64,000 nt of DNA from Cyclina sinensis. Lineage: Eukaryota > Mollusca > Bivalvia > Venerida > Veneridae. Positions 23,975 to 36,261 of this stretch are shown one piece after another. The notes below the pieces were generated by a model. It did no database searches. It was not told where the DNA came from and worked only from the letters and a program-made list of their open reading frames with translations. The position numbers and the translations under genes were made by a program. The stretch spans positions 42,596,352 through 42,660,351 of the forward strand of contig JAAONU010000011.1 of NCBI GenBank assembly GCA_012932295.1. The letters are read 5' to 3'. Within the stretch, counting starts at the first letter, position 1, and every line of letters begins with the position of its first letter.

Positions 23975-26548
23975 CAGGTTGCACGCCAAGAAAACCGAAA
24001 CGTCGATAAAATACACAAATGAACTGACTACATGCAATGCCTTAGTTTATATGAAGAAAGGTTATTCTTATTGAAACTAACTGTATGACTGTCGAAGCAA
24101 GACAGGAGACACCTTACCTCATAATAAGTTTCATCATTACCTTCTTTTTTGAGGATTTAACAATAAAATTATATTCTATGTAATTTCGTAGCAGAACAAA
24201 GGCTGGTCATCAAAAATAATATCAGAGAATTCATTATAAGTGTGTAAATCAGCCTGGCTTTATTCAGATAACTAATAAATAAAAACAAATGAACTTGATG
24301 AATGAGTCAGATTATGACACGGTATGTAGAACTAGCTTTCAATGGTTACTTATCCACAAGAGCACCTTTTGCGCCTCAGAGGGTCAAACACTGTTACCAG
24401 TCTGTTTTTATGTAATGTCAAGTTAGGATAGATTTAATTCTAATTCATTGGCCTATATTAATAACAATATACGTTGAGTAAGAACGTAATGAATACACCA
24501 AACAGAGTCTTCGCAATTGAGTAAATATACAATAAATGTACGTAAAATTTAAAAAAAAAAAACTCATCTAATGAGAGTTTTGTAAGTATTATCGTATGTT
24601 TAATATAACTGTTATAATATCTGTACATGTTCTGAACAATATAGTAGATTCCATGTCTTTTCTATGGATCTGGGAGAATTGCTTGAGATTTCTCGAGAAT
24701 TCCAGGTAAAGATTTTTTTCAAGGAAAGCATAAATTGTTCAGCTTTATGTCTTTTATTTGTCATGTCGGGAGAAATATGACTACAAAGATGCTGATCGAT
24801 ATTTCTTTCAAATATGGTACGTCAAGAACGATTTCTAAAAGCTCGACATTTTCAGGAGACAACTTTCACAATCAACGGCCTTAGCTTTGAACGGATATAT
24901 AGTTTTACATTTAGGTCCGAGGAAAATCTAGGCTTTTTATTGATTTTTTTAAAATGCAATTTGAGACTGTCCTAAGTGAACATCATCTGCTTTATAAATT
25001 AAAATTTAATTCACAGTTTACACTGTCAACACAACACACCAATACACCTTGAATATATGAATTTGAAATAATGCTACAGTTAATGTAGGAAATGGTCCTC
25101 AGTGAATTCGATTACATTTATAACATTATCTCTAAAGGCAATGAAAAAAGCTACGTATCGTAATAAAAAGACATAAACAGACATATAAATGTACGTGATT
25201 ATGTGCATTTCATCTTTTATCAGGATTTATATATTGTATACCTAAACAGTTTGTCGCAACTATCACAAGTCACAAATGTTCAAAACTTCAAATTATTTCT
25301 TAGGAAACTAAAAAACAAAAACATCATGATTTTTAAGACAACAAAGGCCTAAAATGTTCATAAAACGTTGATAATGAATTTCTCGTGACGTTGTCATTCC
25401 CGTCATCTCACTTTTCGTCATGCGTTTCTATCAATTACATTTCGTTTTTCGTCGATATTATTAACAAAGTTTTATACAGACCGAATTCACTCACTTAATT
25501 ATTTTTGTTCTGAGCTTTATATGAGCTTTACTTGGGTTTCGTGTCTTTCTGATTTCCTGTATCTTAACGTATAGCCACAAACACATGAAACAACCAACAT
25601 TTGTCGAGTTGCCATTGATCTGCCAGACCTACTTTGAGTAGACTGTTTAACTTGTACAAACAAACAGATACATATAAATTCCAAATCATTTGCTTTTATA
25701 ATTAACTGTTGCACAGTGTCAATATATCAAACTGTCGCACACACAGTAGTAACGACTTCAAGTAAGGAGTCTATTTGAAAAAAGCAAACAATTACTATTT
25801 TACTCATCTGTAATGGAAGAAATACACAAAGGAAAGCGAAAAGTTTGAAGACCTAGATTCATACCTCTTTCACTAAGACATATACAATGTATTACCTTAG
25901 GTCAAAGCAAATCCCTACCGGTCGTTAATTATTTTTTGTTTAATTTGACAGAAATTGTACATTAGCCGGAAACATTTCAAGAATAAAACTGGCATTATTT
26001 ACATTTACATAGTATTACAACTTTTAACCGAAAAATAAAGATAAATGTTCTATTGTTTTCTTTAAACGATTTTCTTTAAACCTTCTATATATGGTCCCCT
26101 AGTACTGAATTAGACTATTCCTTCGTTTGCAGCTCAGGGGCCTAGCTTGTTCTGTTTAGATACTGCTTGAAAATCATAGCTAATGAGAGTTAATGAGATC
26201 TTTGACAAAATTTGACGATTTTCGACTTGTAAACTAGTTGAAGCAGAAAAGGCATATTTCTGATATTTATAGAGTCTTAGGAATAGAAAATTAAAAAAAG
26301 AAATGAATATTTCCACCGGCCGAATCGTGTTATTTAATAGAGACACAAAAATGTACATGTATTTGATTTTGCTAGGCAGACATCTTTTGGGGAGAGGGAG
26401 GCAAAAAAACACAAGTAAAAAGTTGAAATGCATGTTTAAAATGCAATTTTGATTAAGAAATACCTCAGGCCGTCTTGGTTGTTTTTTTGTTTTTGTTTTA
26501 TTTATATTCTCCATGCAGACACGCTATCTAAAAGCTGTTTGTTAAGGA
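23975..26548 (-). other. EAG intron 1, central stretch
   Basis: AT-rich unique intron sequence. Open frames at 25517-25714 and 26134-26514 (minus) are not supported by recognisable similarity. Confidence 0.5.
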
Positions 26549-26581
26549 CAAAAAAACAAACAAACAAACAATCAAACAAAC
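26549..26581. repeat. (CAAA)n microsatellite
   Basis: A run of caaacaaacaaacaatcaaa-type repeats immediately before the 26.6-kb minisatellite. Confidence 0.9.
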
Positions 26582-26621
26582 GTTACAAATATTTTGCCTG
26601 TTTTGGTCATAATTATTGTTT

Positions 26622-27560
26622 AAGTTGCAGGTCAAGTTGTTCCTTACAAGTTTTAGTGTTGAAAAACCGGATGGTGAAAGTGTGAAAAAACTGCTTAATG
26701 CAGGCCAAGTTGTTACTTACAAGTTTTAGTGTTGAAAAACCGGATGGTGAAAGTGTGAAAAAACTGCTTAATGCCTATACTGCAGGCCAAGTTGTTCCTT
26801 ATAAGTTTTAGTGTTGAAATTCCGGATGGTGAAAGTGTGAAAAAACTGCCTAATATCTACATGTATACTGCAGGCCAAATTGTTCCTTACAAGTTTTAGT
26901 GTACCGGATGGTGAAAGTGTGAAAAAACTGCTTAATGCCTATACTGCAGACCAAGTTGTTCCATACAAGTTTTAGTGTTGAAATTCCGGATGGTGAAAGT
27001 GTGAAAAAACTGCCTAATATCTACATGTATACTGCAGGCCAAATTGTTCCTTACAAGTTTTAGTGTTGAAATTCCGAGAGGTGAAAGTGTGAAAAAACTG
27101 CTTAATGCCTATACTGCAGGCCAAGTTATTCCTTACAAGTTTTAGTGTTGAAAAATCGGATGGTGAAAGTGTGAAAAAACTGCTTAATGCCTATACTGCA
27201 GGCCAAGTTATTCCTTACAAGTTTTAGTGTACCGGATGGTGACAGTGTGAAAAAACTGCTTAATGCCTATACTGCAGGCCAAGTTATTCCTTACAAGTTT
27301 TAGTGTACCGGATGATGAAAGTGTGAAAAAACTGCTTAATGCCTATACTGCAGGCCAAGTTATTCCTTACAAGTTTTAGTGTACCGGATGGTGAAAGTGT
27401 GAAAAAACTGCTTAATGCCTATACTGCAGGCCAAGTTATTCCTTACAAGTTTTAGTGTACCGGATGGTGAAAGTGTGAAAAAACTGCTTAATGCCTATAC
27501 TGCAGGTCAAGTCAGGCCTATTCGTTACAAGTTATAGTGCTGGGACTCGGATGGTGAAAG
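26622..27560. repeat. 76-90-bp minisatellite, about 11-12 copies
   Basis: The unit contains ggatggtgaaagtgtgaaaa, actgcttaatgcctatactg, caggccaagtt and ccttacaagttttagtgt. The later copies settle at 76 bp, while earlier ones are longer through gttgaaa and atctacatgta insertions. It lies in EAG intron 1. Shared variant sites imply the longer and shorter unit types spread as blocks. Confidence 0.95.
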
Positions 27561-27804
27561 TGCGGTAGATAATATTTGCTGCATGGTAACGGGGATAATG
27601 TGTATGTGTCTGTTTATCTTAGAAACGGTGTCTTTGCTCGAACCTCTTTTGGAGGATTTGTCAATGTTGTTAGCAAAACATCACAGTGATAATTACTTCC
27701 TCTGTCTTTAAACTTAAAGCATCATTACAGGCATCAAAGTGACGTGTGCAAATTGTTTCTGAATATTTCGCTACTTAAATACACCTGAAAACATCATTCT
27801 TCCG

Positions 27805-28145
27805 AGAAAGCAATTACTGTTCAATAACAGGCTGATAATGCAGTTCTCGTGTTTGTAAATGGCCACCTCGACGCCGCTCAATAGTTCATGATTTCACTAC
27901 AAATACGTTTCCATTATCGTTGTTATTCTTTGTTTTTACAGGTTGACATTTAAATGTGCTTGATAACAGAATTACTACCTTTCTTTCTCATCTTTAATTC
28001 TATTTTGTTCCCAGTGCTATGACATGTCGTCCGCTGTTTGAAAACAAAAGTCAATTTTTATCAAGTCATCATTGATCTTTGAAACCTATTTCCAGAAAAG
28101 TTTCAATACTTGAACAAAAACAGATACATTTTAAAAGAACACCAA
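27805..28145. repeat. Intron-1 duplicated block, copy B
   Basis: Diverged paralogue of 23600-23970, same orientation. It lies just after the minisatellite, so the array and the block may have moved together. Confidence 0.7.
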
Positions 28146-28639
28146 TTGCTTTTTTGTAATTTAGGGTCGTAGGCTGTCAATATAGCAAGTCAATACATAA
28201 AAATAATTCCGAGTTTATTTAGAGAAATGTCGTTCGTTTCATTACTGACTCAGTAGGAGGTAAAATACCATATGCCGTAATATGCAATTCAAACAGAATC
28301 GTTTTCAGATCTGAGCTTTTTTCTGTTTCCATCTGTATTACATTCTTTATGATGTCATAGCCAATCCTGAAACATACTCTTGATAAATTCCATACAAATC
28401 ACCCTCTTACTTCAGTCAGGGATATGCTGAACCCATTGTGATTAGATTATTTCAGAACAAAATTAACTGGAAATCTTGAGATAGATTCATCACTTTTGCT
28501 AAGAATGAAATCTAGCACTTTAAGTAGAACAATGACTTCTTTTCCTAAGAGTTGAAATCATTTACGACAAGTACAGAACATAGGGCTAAAATACTCTTTC
28601 AATAAATATTTCGTAACAGTTATAGCATAACCACTAGAA

Positions 28640-28800
28640 TAAAACAGGTGGGAATTTTTCAGGGTTGTCAAAAATACAGGATGTGGATTGTTCGGTGTGA
28701 TGGGAGGGGAACAGTCCGGGATTACAAAAATCTGTCTAACTAAAGGAGCGGGGTATTGTCCGGGTGGGGAATTGTCCGGTCACCTAGCCACGACAGCACA
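28640..28800. repeat. attgtccgg-rich segment, probable dispersed repeat
   Basis: Words of the type attgtccggg, aacagtccggg, attgttcgg and ggggaattgtccgg are spaced irregularly over about 120 bp in a G-rich island. It looks like a piece of a dispersed repeat. The boundaries are not clear. Confidence 0.4.
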
Positions 28801-29878
28801 GCCGCTCAACATGTATATTTGTACGTCTGTATCATCGGCGAGGTGTGCAAGAATCTTGTAGATTCGAACTGATATTCGTGTAGTTTACGTTAGAGCTGAG
28901 CTGAACACAAAACGTGGTTATTGTGTTTAATATTTTTTCTACTTTTCTAGTATTAAGTTTACTCCTTTTAATAACTGTTAGCAGTAATTAACTTTCGTTC
29001 TAACAATCAGAGGCCATAAAATGGATAAAAAGTAACTGTGTTTGTAAAAACTGTTTCCTTTAGAGATATACTATAAATAACCAGGCAAATTATCAAGCAT
29101 TTAACGCATTTTGTGCGAAAATTTGTGTTTTAACACGCGATTGTGTCAATGTACGTCATGTATATTAAAATTATAATATTTTCCTTTTCCTTACAATCAA
29201 TAAGTGTAATGCGAAAGAAAGTTAAAGACATTTTTACTCGTACTTTGTCTTTATATAAAACAGACCAAGACCCTAAATGATCCACACAAAAAACCACCCC
29301 CTGATAGCGTATTTACCTGCTAAATCTAGAAGGATAACAGCTTGCAGCCTGCGTTTCCTGCAGAGCAGTTGTATACTTTATTTATTGAAAGTAAACACCA
29401 TATCATTTCTTTATTGACAACAAGACTTTAAATATTCATGTACAAACAAATTGATACAATATTTTATCGGTTATATTGGCAATGCTCCATTACAGTACAT
29501 GTGTGTACTGGGAATACTTATTTTGCGTTTTCTTTGTTCATCCTTTAACGGGTGTTTTGAGTAAGAGGCGATTAAAAAGATGTTAAAGTTAATATGTACA
29601 AAGCCCTTAATGACATAAAAAATTTCAATTTAGCGACACTTTTAACATTTCTAGTCATGAGGAACATGACAGAAGAAGGATTACCTTGACATAGCTTGAC
29701 CTTGACATAAGATGACCTCGTCATTTGCACATATCAAAAAAGAGGAAAAAAAGTTGAAGTACTAATTTTCTTTTAACACTCTACAACAAATAAGATGAAA
29801 AAAGCCACTGGCACTGCTTAAACTCTAATGTTTTTTGGAGGATGATTTTATTTCAATTGTTTTTTGAACTGCTCATAT

Positions 29879-29985
29879 TTATTCATTCATTCATTCATTC
29901 ATTCATTCACATTCACTCATTCATTCATTCATTCATTCATTAATCCTTTCGTTCGTTCGTCCGGTCTTTCGTTCGAAATAAGTTG
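29879..29985. repeat. (ATTC)n then (GTTC)n microsatellite
   Basis: An attcattcattc run with one short interruption, followed after a few bases by gttcgttcgt. It is a compound tetranucleotide microsatellite. Confidence 0.95.
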
Positions 29986-32303
29986 CTTTGAAATCATATT
30001 ATGCAAACCTTTCCGACTACGAAACTTTTTGAGTAGGTGTTTCATGGTGAGTTTCATTTTTTTGGAATGGTAAAGCAGATGTTGATATATTACCTTCATC
30101 ATTTTTGTGGCATCATAAAAGAATATAAGTATGAAAATATAATGTAGCTGAAGCCGAACAGGCCCTATTTAGAAGTATGACTTTCATTGTAATTCAATGT
30201 AGCTTCACAGCAACAGTTTGATACCCACAGGGAAACCTTTCCTCTTCCAGCCAATATATTACGGCGAGATCTGGAACACAGACGCCGATTTTCTCCAGAG
30301 AGGCCTTGCGGCTTGATACACTTCTCACAGAATGTTTTACCTCTAGATTCACCGCATACGTTACGATTGTGCCATCTTGAACTCTAGTTGATTATTCTGT
30401 TTGTTCTGGCTAGCCAAGTCGTCCAGAAATACACATGTACGAGATATTCTATACATGTTGTGCTAATAAAGACGTGCGAACAGGAGAAAAGTAGAAATGA
30501 GCGGGACCATATTTCAACGGTTGGTGCAAGACTTGACATCGGCCTACTGATATATGAAGGCACTTGATTTGTTTAGGATATGTATAGACTTTGGAGTAGA
30601 ATTGTGTTTACTTAATCGAAGCCCACTTTGCCTGCTCTAAATGAACCCATTTTGAAATCTTGAACAAAACAAACATCAATATTCTCACAACAGTTAACGT
30701 ATAAGCGTTTGCCTCAATCGCAATGATTCTTTTAGTAGATATGAATAGTTTTCTTCTTTGTTTAGACTTCCGGTCTAATTTTGCTATTTATAATATTACA
30801 CAACAGATAATAATTGACACAGACACACGTTTTAAAGCGTATTCTTGCAGACATGTCGATGCTGTTTGTGCATTAAAAAACCTAGCAACGAAATAAACTC
30901 AAAACAGGAGACAAGCAACCGCGACAGCGAATATCTATTATGTAACTGCTTCTAATACATAAGATAAACATTAAATCTTCAAACGTTTTATGGCTTCAAT
31001 GATTGTTGTGAAATATCCCAGCAGAAATAGCAATTTTATAGCAGACAATTTTATTTATTTAAGATAATGGTAACATTAAAGGTGTCAGGTTTTACAATTC
31101 TTGACATAGACCCTGCTATTACTGGATTTTACTAAACGATTATTGACTACGCGTACACGCGTACGTAAGTATTTTAGTTCTGCAAATGATACTTTTTACG
31201 TTTCTTTTGGTAAAATAATCGGATTTTGATGAGAAAAAATCCTACTTGAGGCATCACAAAAGAGTTCAGAATGGCCTTGTAAAAGTGAAGAGTACTCGAG
31301 TGTTTAAGCAGGAGATAATTTCTCTCACTGTGCCGTACTATAAACCGTAGTGATTACCGCTTCGCACCATAAAACTCTTCACTCTTAACAATACCATAAA
31401 AAGAAGCGATTATAACTTATGCCACTTGTCTTATAAGATGTATGAATTTCATTTTGATGACCTGATATAATATGTTTTTCTCCAACGCTATTAGAGACAG
31501 AAAAGAAATTTTTCGTCTGTAATTTTTGGTACACCAATGCGCAGATTTGTGTCTTGAGAAGTCTTCTTTTTGGCACGATCCTTCCCTAAGAAAAAAAACT
31601 GAATCTCATTTTGTCCAAAGAATGCTCCTCATCAGGATATTAAGTCAGTATTGACGTGAACATAAAAGCTGCAGAAGTTCCATTTTTTATTACATGAGTT
31701 TAATCAGTAAAATTCCCACACATTTTGATTGCAAATTTTTCTTTTTTCATATATTTTACTTGTATGCAATCAATTTCCCAAAATTAAACTGCGCGGTCGG
31801 AATAAAACCGGCATACATGAGGTTCAATCCTTTTCACTGTAATTAAGTAAGTTAAAATACATTTGACATTTCTACGTGAAAATCACTTAAATTTGGCTCT
31901 TTTTAGATATTTTAAATTGGCCTGCAATATAAGTCAAGAAGGAAATGGTTCATCTTTTCCCTAATAAATAATATACTGAGTTTCGAAAATAATTACAGAA
32001 CGCGACGGCATCTTACCCCGCATAATGCGCTAAAAGATTATACATACATGTAATACATAAAAATAGCTATAAAAAATAGTGCGAATAAATACGTGACTTT
32101 TAAACAAATGTGTCCCTTAAGTTAAAAATAACAAAGAGAAGTCGGTCAACACACTGAGTCCATTAAGCCATTATTTAGTTAAAAGCTCGCTGTAATTTTT
32201 TTAGCTTGTTTTAATGGGCTGACTAGATAAAATCAGAAACCACGTGACAATATGACTATAAAGTCGGTCAACAAGAATTGAGTGCTATATTTACTGTTTT
32301 TAA

Positions 32304-32343
32304 TGAGAGAGAGAGTGAGGGGGGGAGAGACAGAGAGAGAGAG
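32304..32343. repeat. (GA)n microsatellite
   Basis: gagagagagagtgagg followed by gggggagagacagagagaga; an interrupted GA repeat in intron 1. Confidence 0.9.
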
Positions 32344-33115
32344 TAATATTTAGCAATGCAACGAAACAGGTCCAGGGAAATGACAGATACAAACGAAGAC
32401 TAATTCATTTATCACGGGTACGTGACCATCATAACGACAAGGTAAAAAAGGGACATAAATGAATGAAGTTGTTTGTTTCTGTTCAACAATTTGCATTCAG
32501 TTCTTCCTTTTTCAAATCCGAAAAGTATTATAATTTAAATGTACACAAAGTCAGAAATATCATACTTTTTGAAACAGTTTTCAAATATTCTTTTATTGAA
32601 AAATGGGCACTAAAATTGCGAAACAACATACTAAACGGATATCATTTTACCAAAGTTGTGAGATAAGAAATAATATAGATATTGAATGACTTTAAAAGTC
32701 ATGTTTTGCATGTATACTTAGATCCATAAAAAAGCCAGCGTTAAATGAATGTAAATTCAACTTTCCTTTAAGGCCTATTTTCTTCTTTCAACGCATATCA
32801 CCTTAACAAAATTCACTTTCGTTTAACGGCAATGTTTGAAAATACAAATAGGAAGAAAAATAAAAGACAAATTTGGGAAATAACTAGAAGCGCATATACC
32901 AGTTAGAAATTAGTGACATGAACTTTCTTCTTTGGTGCAAGCTCAATTAAGACGATTATTAACAGATTATATTACTGAACATTTTACTCTGTTTTGACTC
33001 TGACTCTGACTGAATAAGTATTTCAATTTGTGCGACAAAATAGTATTAACAATTTACACACATATCTAAAAACTATATCGCTAGAAAAAACTCCGAATAT
33101 TTCGTAAATACTTAC

Positions 33116-33194
33116 GTTGACCACTAAATCTACGGATGATGTTTTCCAAGAATGTGTTTTGAGGGGCGACTAAGCCCCGACGTGCACCCGGCAT
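33116..33194 (-). CDS. eag: EAG channel exon 1: start codon and N-terminal cap
   Basis: The start codon is ATG at 33194-33192. Its 26 codons begin [20 protein letters not shown], the near-invariant N-cap of EAG channels, and the exon ends with one extra base before donor CAAC|GTAAGT. The split codon with exon 2 gives histidine before SSFLLANA. This ATG is chosen because [16 protein letters not shown] is the known family start. In this family the N-cap is an amphipathic tail that inserts near the C-linker and slows deactivation. The exon is far too short to be found by length. Confidence 0.97.
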
Positions 33195-33621
33195 ATTGTT
33201 GTTTTCTTTTTACTTTCCTAAAAACGACGAGTTTAAAAGAAAAATCTTGTATTCATAATTATCCTGGTTAAAATCCACATTATAAATAAATAATAATAAA
33301 AAAACATGAATCACTTTTAATCCATTATACTTCCTTTTTTCTATCCATGTACTTTTTGTTTAAATATTCCATTAATAATCACAAATTTCCACGTTAAAAT
33401 TTCCACATTCCATTCATTATTTTAAAGTCCAGCTACTGTTTAGTTCCTGTAACATTTTCCCCATAATAATGAACATGTCAACCAGAGTTTTCTCCACCCT
33501 GTCGCAGAAATCGATGAAACATTGACAATATTATCAATTTTCACTCCTGTACTACCTGGTAGTTTATATTTGGCGACTTGCTTCCAATTCCCCCGCGGCT
33601 CGACGCGTCCTGTACGTCGCC
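33195..33621. promoter_or_regulatory. Putative divergent promoter between EAG and a plus-strand exon
   Basis: 427 bp separate two outward-facing start codons. The right half (about 33580-33640) is GC- and CpG-rich (ccccgcggctcgacgcgtcc), in contrast to the AT-rich surroundings, as expected for a promoter. No clear TATA box was identified. EAG 5' UTR must lie here on the minus strand unless further upstream non-coding exons exist. Confidence 0.55.
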
Positions 33622-33629
33622 ATGGCGAC
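33616..33629. promoter_or_regulatory. Perfect 14-bp palindrome, RFX X-box-like
   Basis: GTCGCCATGGCGAC is a perfect palindrome. It differs from the palindromic RFX/X-box site GTTGCCATGGCAAC by one symmetric substitution pair. It sits in the CpG-rich part of the intergenic interval and covers the ATG of the plus-strand candidate exon. RFX factors regulate ciliary and neuronal genes in animals. Function here is inference. Confidence 0.45.
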
Positions 33630-33701
33630 GGCGCAGTCTTCTGCTACAAAGCTTGTACATGATCCTTGTAAAATACGCAGTATCAATATTGGAGACAAAC
33701 G
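33622..33701 (+). CDS. Candidate first coding exon of an unrecognised plus-strand gene
   Basis: An ATG in good context (gtcgccATGG) opens 26 codons plus 2 nt, beginning MATAQSSATKLVHDP and ending INIGDK, then a near-consensus donor ACG|GTAAGC. The frame is also open upstream to a stop near 33523. The composition is GC-rich and protein-like, and the exon sits head-to-head with EAG. I do not recognise the protein and could not place a second exon downstream. The ATG falls inside a palindrome that may instead be a regulatory site, and the segment could be a 5' non-coding exon. Confidence 0.45.
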
Positions 33702-36261
33702 GTAAGCGATACTTAAACATTTAAAGCGATAAGGAAAATATCAAAAAGAAAAAAGATCAAACAGTTTTTTTGTCCTCAATTCATGCGGTTGTCTCGTAAA
33801 GCGGGCGTGTGAGAGACGAAAGTGCAGAAAGTCGTCTCAGAAACTCTACGTTAAAGGTCCCTCAAGGAATTTTAACCTCTTTAGTTAGAACATAAATATT
33901 TAAATAGAAACAAAATTAAGTAATTCCTTGTTCTGTACGTAAGTGTTAATCGATGTCGTTGGTTTTAATATTTCATCATTATTCTAACCAGACCTGTAAT
34001 TAACAACAAGCTTTCTGAATAAAGTATGAAAGAAGACTAATGAAAAATTGGCAGCTGTGTATGAATATAGAAAAAAAATAGTTCCCTATAATTAGACGTT
34101 TGGTACTTTAATTCGCCTGCTCACGAATATAATAGGGAATATCTTGGCGAGCTGTAATCTCATAATCTGAAACTAAAGTCTACAATTTTACGTGTTCGAA
34201 GAAGAAAAAAACATATCCCAAGCAAGAAATTGTGAAGAGTTGGTGATTATGCCGTCCAACAAGCAGGAAACATGCCTTATTTTACAGATTAAGTTATATT
34301 ATTTTGACACAACATGCATGCCTTTAAAGGCAAAACTTGAGAACTGCAACAGTTGTATTAACATAACTGATCACAAACCATGTCAAACAAATGCAAATAA
34401 AAAAACACCATTAAAACATGCATGTTTGGAGTAAAAATATCGAGTACTTTTATTACTTTAAGCCCGTGCTTGCACGTGCTCCCATCTAGTGTTATATAGC
34501 AATCAGCGAAGAACAAAAATTCTGAGGCTGACGTGTTTTATTATAGTTTCAAGGTTTTCATGAAGAAGCCTTAAGAAAGAGAGATCTCTTTCTTTCTTTT
34601 CTTTTAAAAGTAATCAGCTAACAACTTTGGTTAAACCAGGACAAGTTTAACGCTAGAATCCATCATACTTAACACATATGTGTGGGTAATTTGCTTTAAC
34701 AATTCTAGGAACTTTTTTCTACTGAAACTGTTGACAAAACTACTTACTCTCTTCTTCATCTTGATATAATACCTGTCAGTTGTTATATTTCAAAGCTTTC
34801 TCTCGTTGACGCAGCATCTGGCGCTCAGTCGTTCTAAATTAATTATAACAAATTAGTGAAAGAAACAGGTGCGCTAATTTATCAATATTTGAAAGACTTA
34901 TATGTACTTAATTTTTGGAAGAGAACCTAAATTACCATGTAGATATAATCTGCAATTTACCAGGATTGCTTTCTTGGGGAAACAGAGAAAGAATAAGAAT
35001 CTAAATTTAGATAAATCCAATTTCGTTCCTTAATAATAAGAATGTTAGGTTATCTACAATATGACTGTTTTATAGAGGAAAAGGGATTTTATTTTCTTCT
35101 TAGGATTTTAGTTTCTAGCCAAGACAATAAGATAAAGATACATGTTATTTACAGGGACTAAGTGTTTTATTTGGCGCAATATTAAGCTCAATGAACGGTA
35201 GATCACTGTCACAGGACTTAAAGTTTGAGATAAATAAATATAAACGTTATAGAATACCCGTAATATCTTGCATGCGTTTTCTTCCTTACATGTTTTTATC
35301 TCCAAATTATCTTTTGTATAACCCTCAAAACGGTGTTACATTTGTTAATTTAATATAAGCGAGTTTGCCGAGAATGCACTTTAAATGACATCACATCGAA
35401 GAAGGATAACTTGTAAATGTGTAAGTTTACAGTCGTTGCAAGAGTTAATGGAAATGTAAACGGAAGAGCAAAAGGAAAACAGTTATAAATAACGAGTATT
35501 TATGTCTACATATTTACAATAAAAGTGTTTCTTTTTATTAGGTCATTAGTACATTTAAGATGACATAAATATGATATAAAAACAGTGGAACGGTTTTGTT
35601 GAACAAACGACGTAAGTTTAATTGTTTTTGGTTATGCCCCTTAGGGCATCACCTGGTATAGGTCAGAAAGTTGTAAATTAAAAAGGAAATGGCCCGGAGC
35701 TTGTCAATTAATGACAATAAATAATCCGATTTTTTCTGTGTTAGGGTTTTTTGTTGGACTGTTTGAGTATCAAATAGATGTTGTCTGGCATCTGTAGTAT
35801 GTTCACAACAGTCTGGTTCATTTCTTTATTTGGAGAGACCTTTTTGCAGTTATGTGCCTGTTGAAAGGGGCGGCAGTGGTACGGCAAATTACACGAGTCA
35901 CAATTGTGCAACGCAGTGCACCTCTTTATGGGGAGATAACTCTCTTAGAAGATATATGACATGCTGTTTTCTTTTTAGTTCTGAGCATAAAAGGCAGAAA
36001 GCTTTAAGTTCATGTAAGTTAATGCAAAATCAACTAGTGACGTTTGCCGGGCTGTGAGATGTCATTCATTTATCATTGCGGTCTACTGTAGAACCATTTA
36101 CATCTTTCAAGCCTATAGTGGCGAGTTTTTAAAATGCAACAGAGCGTCTATTGAAAATGAATAGTGCAGCAGAGCGTCTGAAGCAGGAGATTTTCTAACA
36201 TCCTTATTCTGCGGCCCTGCGATCCTATATGCGGCCCCATTGGCGGCCCTGATTTTAACTA
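33702..36261. other. Stretch without recognisable genes
   Basis: If the exon at 33622 is real, this is its first intron. Open frames at 34192-34434 and 35830-36057 (plus) lack splice-site support and similarity. A short direct repeat (gcaacagagcgtct / gcagcagagcgtct) lies at about 36137-36181, just before the Tc1-like element. Confidence 0.45.

Larger units (their letters stand above)
28801..33115 (-). other. EAG intron 1, upstream end
   Basis: AT-rich intron. It includes an (ATTC)n microsatellite at 29879-29943 followed by (GTTC)n to 29985, and a GA-rich microsatellite at 32304-32343. No gene was recognised. The intron donor is CAAC|GTAAGT at 33115-33110. Confidence 0.6.
1..33194 (-). other. 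eag: EAG-type potassium channel gene, 5' part (gene span, six coding exons)
   Basis: This is the span of a voltage-gated K+ channel gene of the ether-a-go-go family (Kv10; KCNH1/KCNH5 in vertebrates, eag in flies). Six exons were placed by GT-AG boundaries and protein similarity. Their lengths (79, 231, 129, 122, 396 and 258 nt so far) add up to 1215 nt, exactly 405 codons with no stop. Splice phases agree at every junction: 1, 1, 1, 0, 0. The product would be a plasma-membrane tetramer subunit with a cytoplasmic N-cap/PAS (eag) domain and a six-helix core. The pore and C-terminal region continue past base 1. Introns are about 11.7, 16.3, 1.3, 2.2 and 0.4 kb. EAG rather than ERG is shown by the linker and S1 segment and by the absence of the long ERG S1-S2 insert. 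Confidence 0.97.

Noticed and set aside
1..33194. ERG (KCNH2/6/7) or ELK (KCNH3/4/8) identity
   Set aside because: The [16 protein letters not shown] start, [14 protein letters not shown] linker and short S1-S2 loop are EAG-specific.
34192..34434. Second exon of the plus-strand gene begun at 33622
   Set aside because: No convincing acceptor precedes it, and the composition and frame give no independent support.
35830..36057. 75-codon plus-strand frame before the Tc1-like element
   Set aside because: No splice support and no recognisable similarity; probably chance or repeat-derived.
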